Part shown: positions 63,911 through 64,000 of the stretch, piece after piece
Numbering within the stretch: the stretch's first letter is position 1
Layout of the letters: each line of letters starts with the position of its first letter
Source: Alentia gelatinosa
Taxonomy: Eukaryota; Annelida; Polychaeta; Phyllodocida; Polynoidae
Direction: 5' to 3'
Length of the DNA: 64,000 nucleotides
Assembly (NCBI GenBank): GCA_950022655.1
Contig: OX465584.1
Coordinates: 64,482,841-64,546,840 of the forward strand
The notes under the pieces: model-generated
What the model was told of the DNA's origin: nothing
What the model saw: the letters and a program-made list of their open reading frames with translations, nothing else
Databases searched by the model: none
Program-made: the position numbers and the translations under genes

Positions 63911-64000
63911 CATACCCTCACACGACCCCCTTGTAAACTCGAGCTGTTATCAGGTATCTCACTGATAGCGGCATGACACTGAGATATCCAGGACTGTGGA

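Overview
This window is eukaryotic nuclear DNA, most likely from a marine or other invertebrate animal. There is no operon structure and no long recognisable gene. The few convincing coding pieces are short, are bounded by GT/AG splice signals and lie far apart. Two CpG-rich stretches carry animal-type promoter motifs (NRF1, ETS, CRE). Most of the rest is short non-autonomous DNA transposons (MITEs, many of them hairpin-forming) and minisatellites. I cannot name the species from sequence alone. No complete gene is present; all exon calls were made by eye.

Repeat layout. The main arrays are 59 bp (4.36-6.13 kb), C-rich (6.31-6.88), 35 bp (7.57-8.10), 84 bp inside a ~1.28-kb higher-order repeat (10.5-13.8), 42 bp (14.8-16.1), 21 bp (17.3-17.6), 63 bp (24.7-25.6), 36 bp (31.8-32.2), 16 bp (35.4-36.2), 57 bp (36.3-37.4), 42 bp (37.4-38.7), ~54 bp (39.8-40.3), ~197 bp (41.0-41.9), 73 bp (44.0-45.1), 66 bp (45.8-47.6), 64 bp (47.7-48.3), 46 bp (51.8-52.6), 11 bp (53.2-53.9), 19 bp (55.2-55.5), 53 bp (55.6-56.5) and 60 bp (59.4-60.9). 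Between and inside them lie MITE families with piggyBac-like (TTAA), PIF/Harbinger-like (TAA/TTA), Tc1/mariner-like (TA) and pogo-like ends, several palindromic families, and a modular group sharing a CCATAGRCTTAACATT head. The long open frames (up to 515 codons) are by-products of arrays whose unit length is a multiple of three or whose three frames are all open.

The most striking pattern is that at least eight minisatellites are expansions of the end or sub-terminal part of a MITE family whose single-copy version is also in the window. The clearest is 59.36-61.12 kb: one arm of an inverted-repeat element carries 25 indel-free 60-bp units while the other arm carries one.

Gene content, all partial: a LINE reverse-transcriptase C-terminus nested in a Harbinger-like MITE (28.4 kb); a probable ephexin-type RhoGEF exon (22.9 kb, minus); a probable tomosyn-type R-SNARE exon (48.6 kb, minus); two minus-strand segments sharing an EVSKHxxGS motif with divergent codons (6.2 and 9.2 kb); a plus-strand gene start with CRE/ETS/NRF1 promoter and two phase-compatible exons (26.0-27.3 kb); a possible mitochondrial-targeted N-terminus with an NRF1/ETS cluster (2.7-3.1 kb); a possible membrane-protein start (41.9-43.1 kb); and other single exons of lower certainty.
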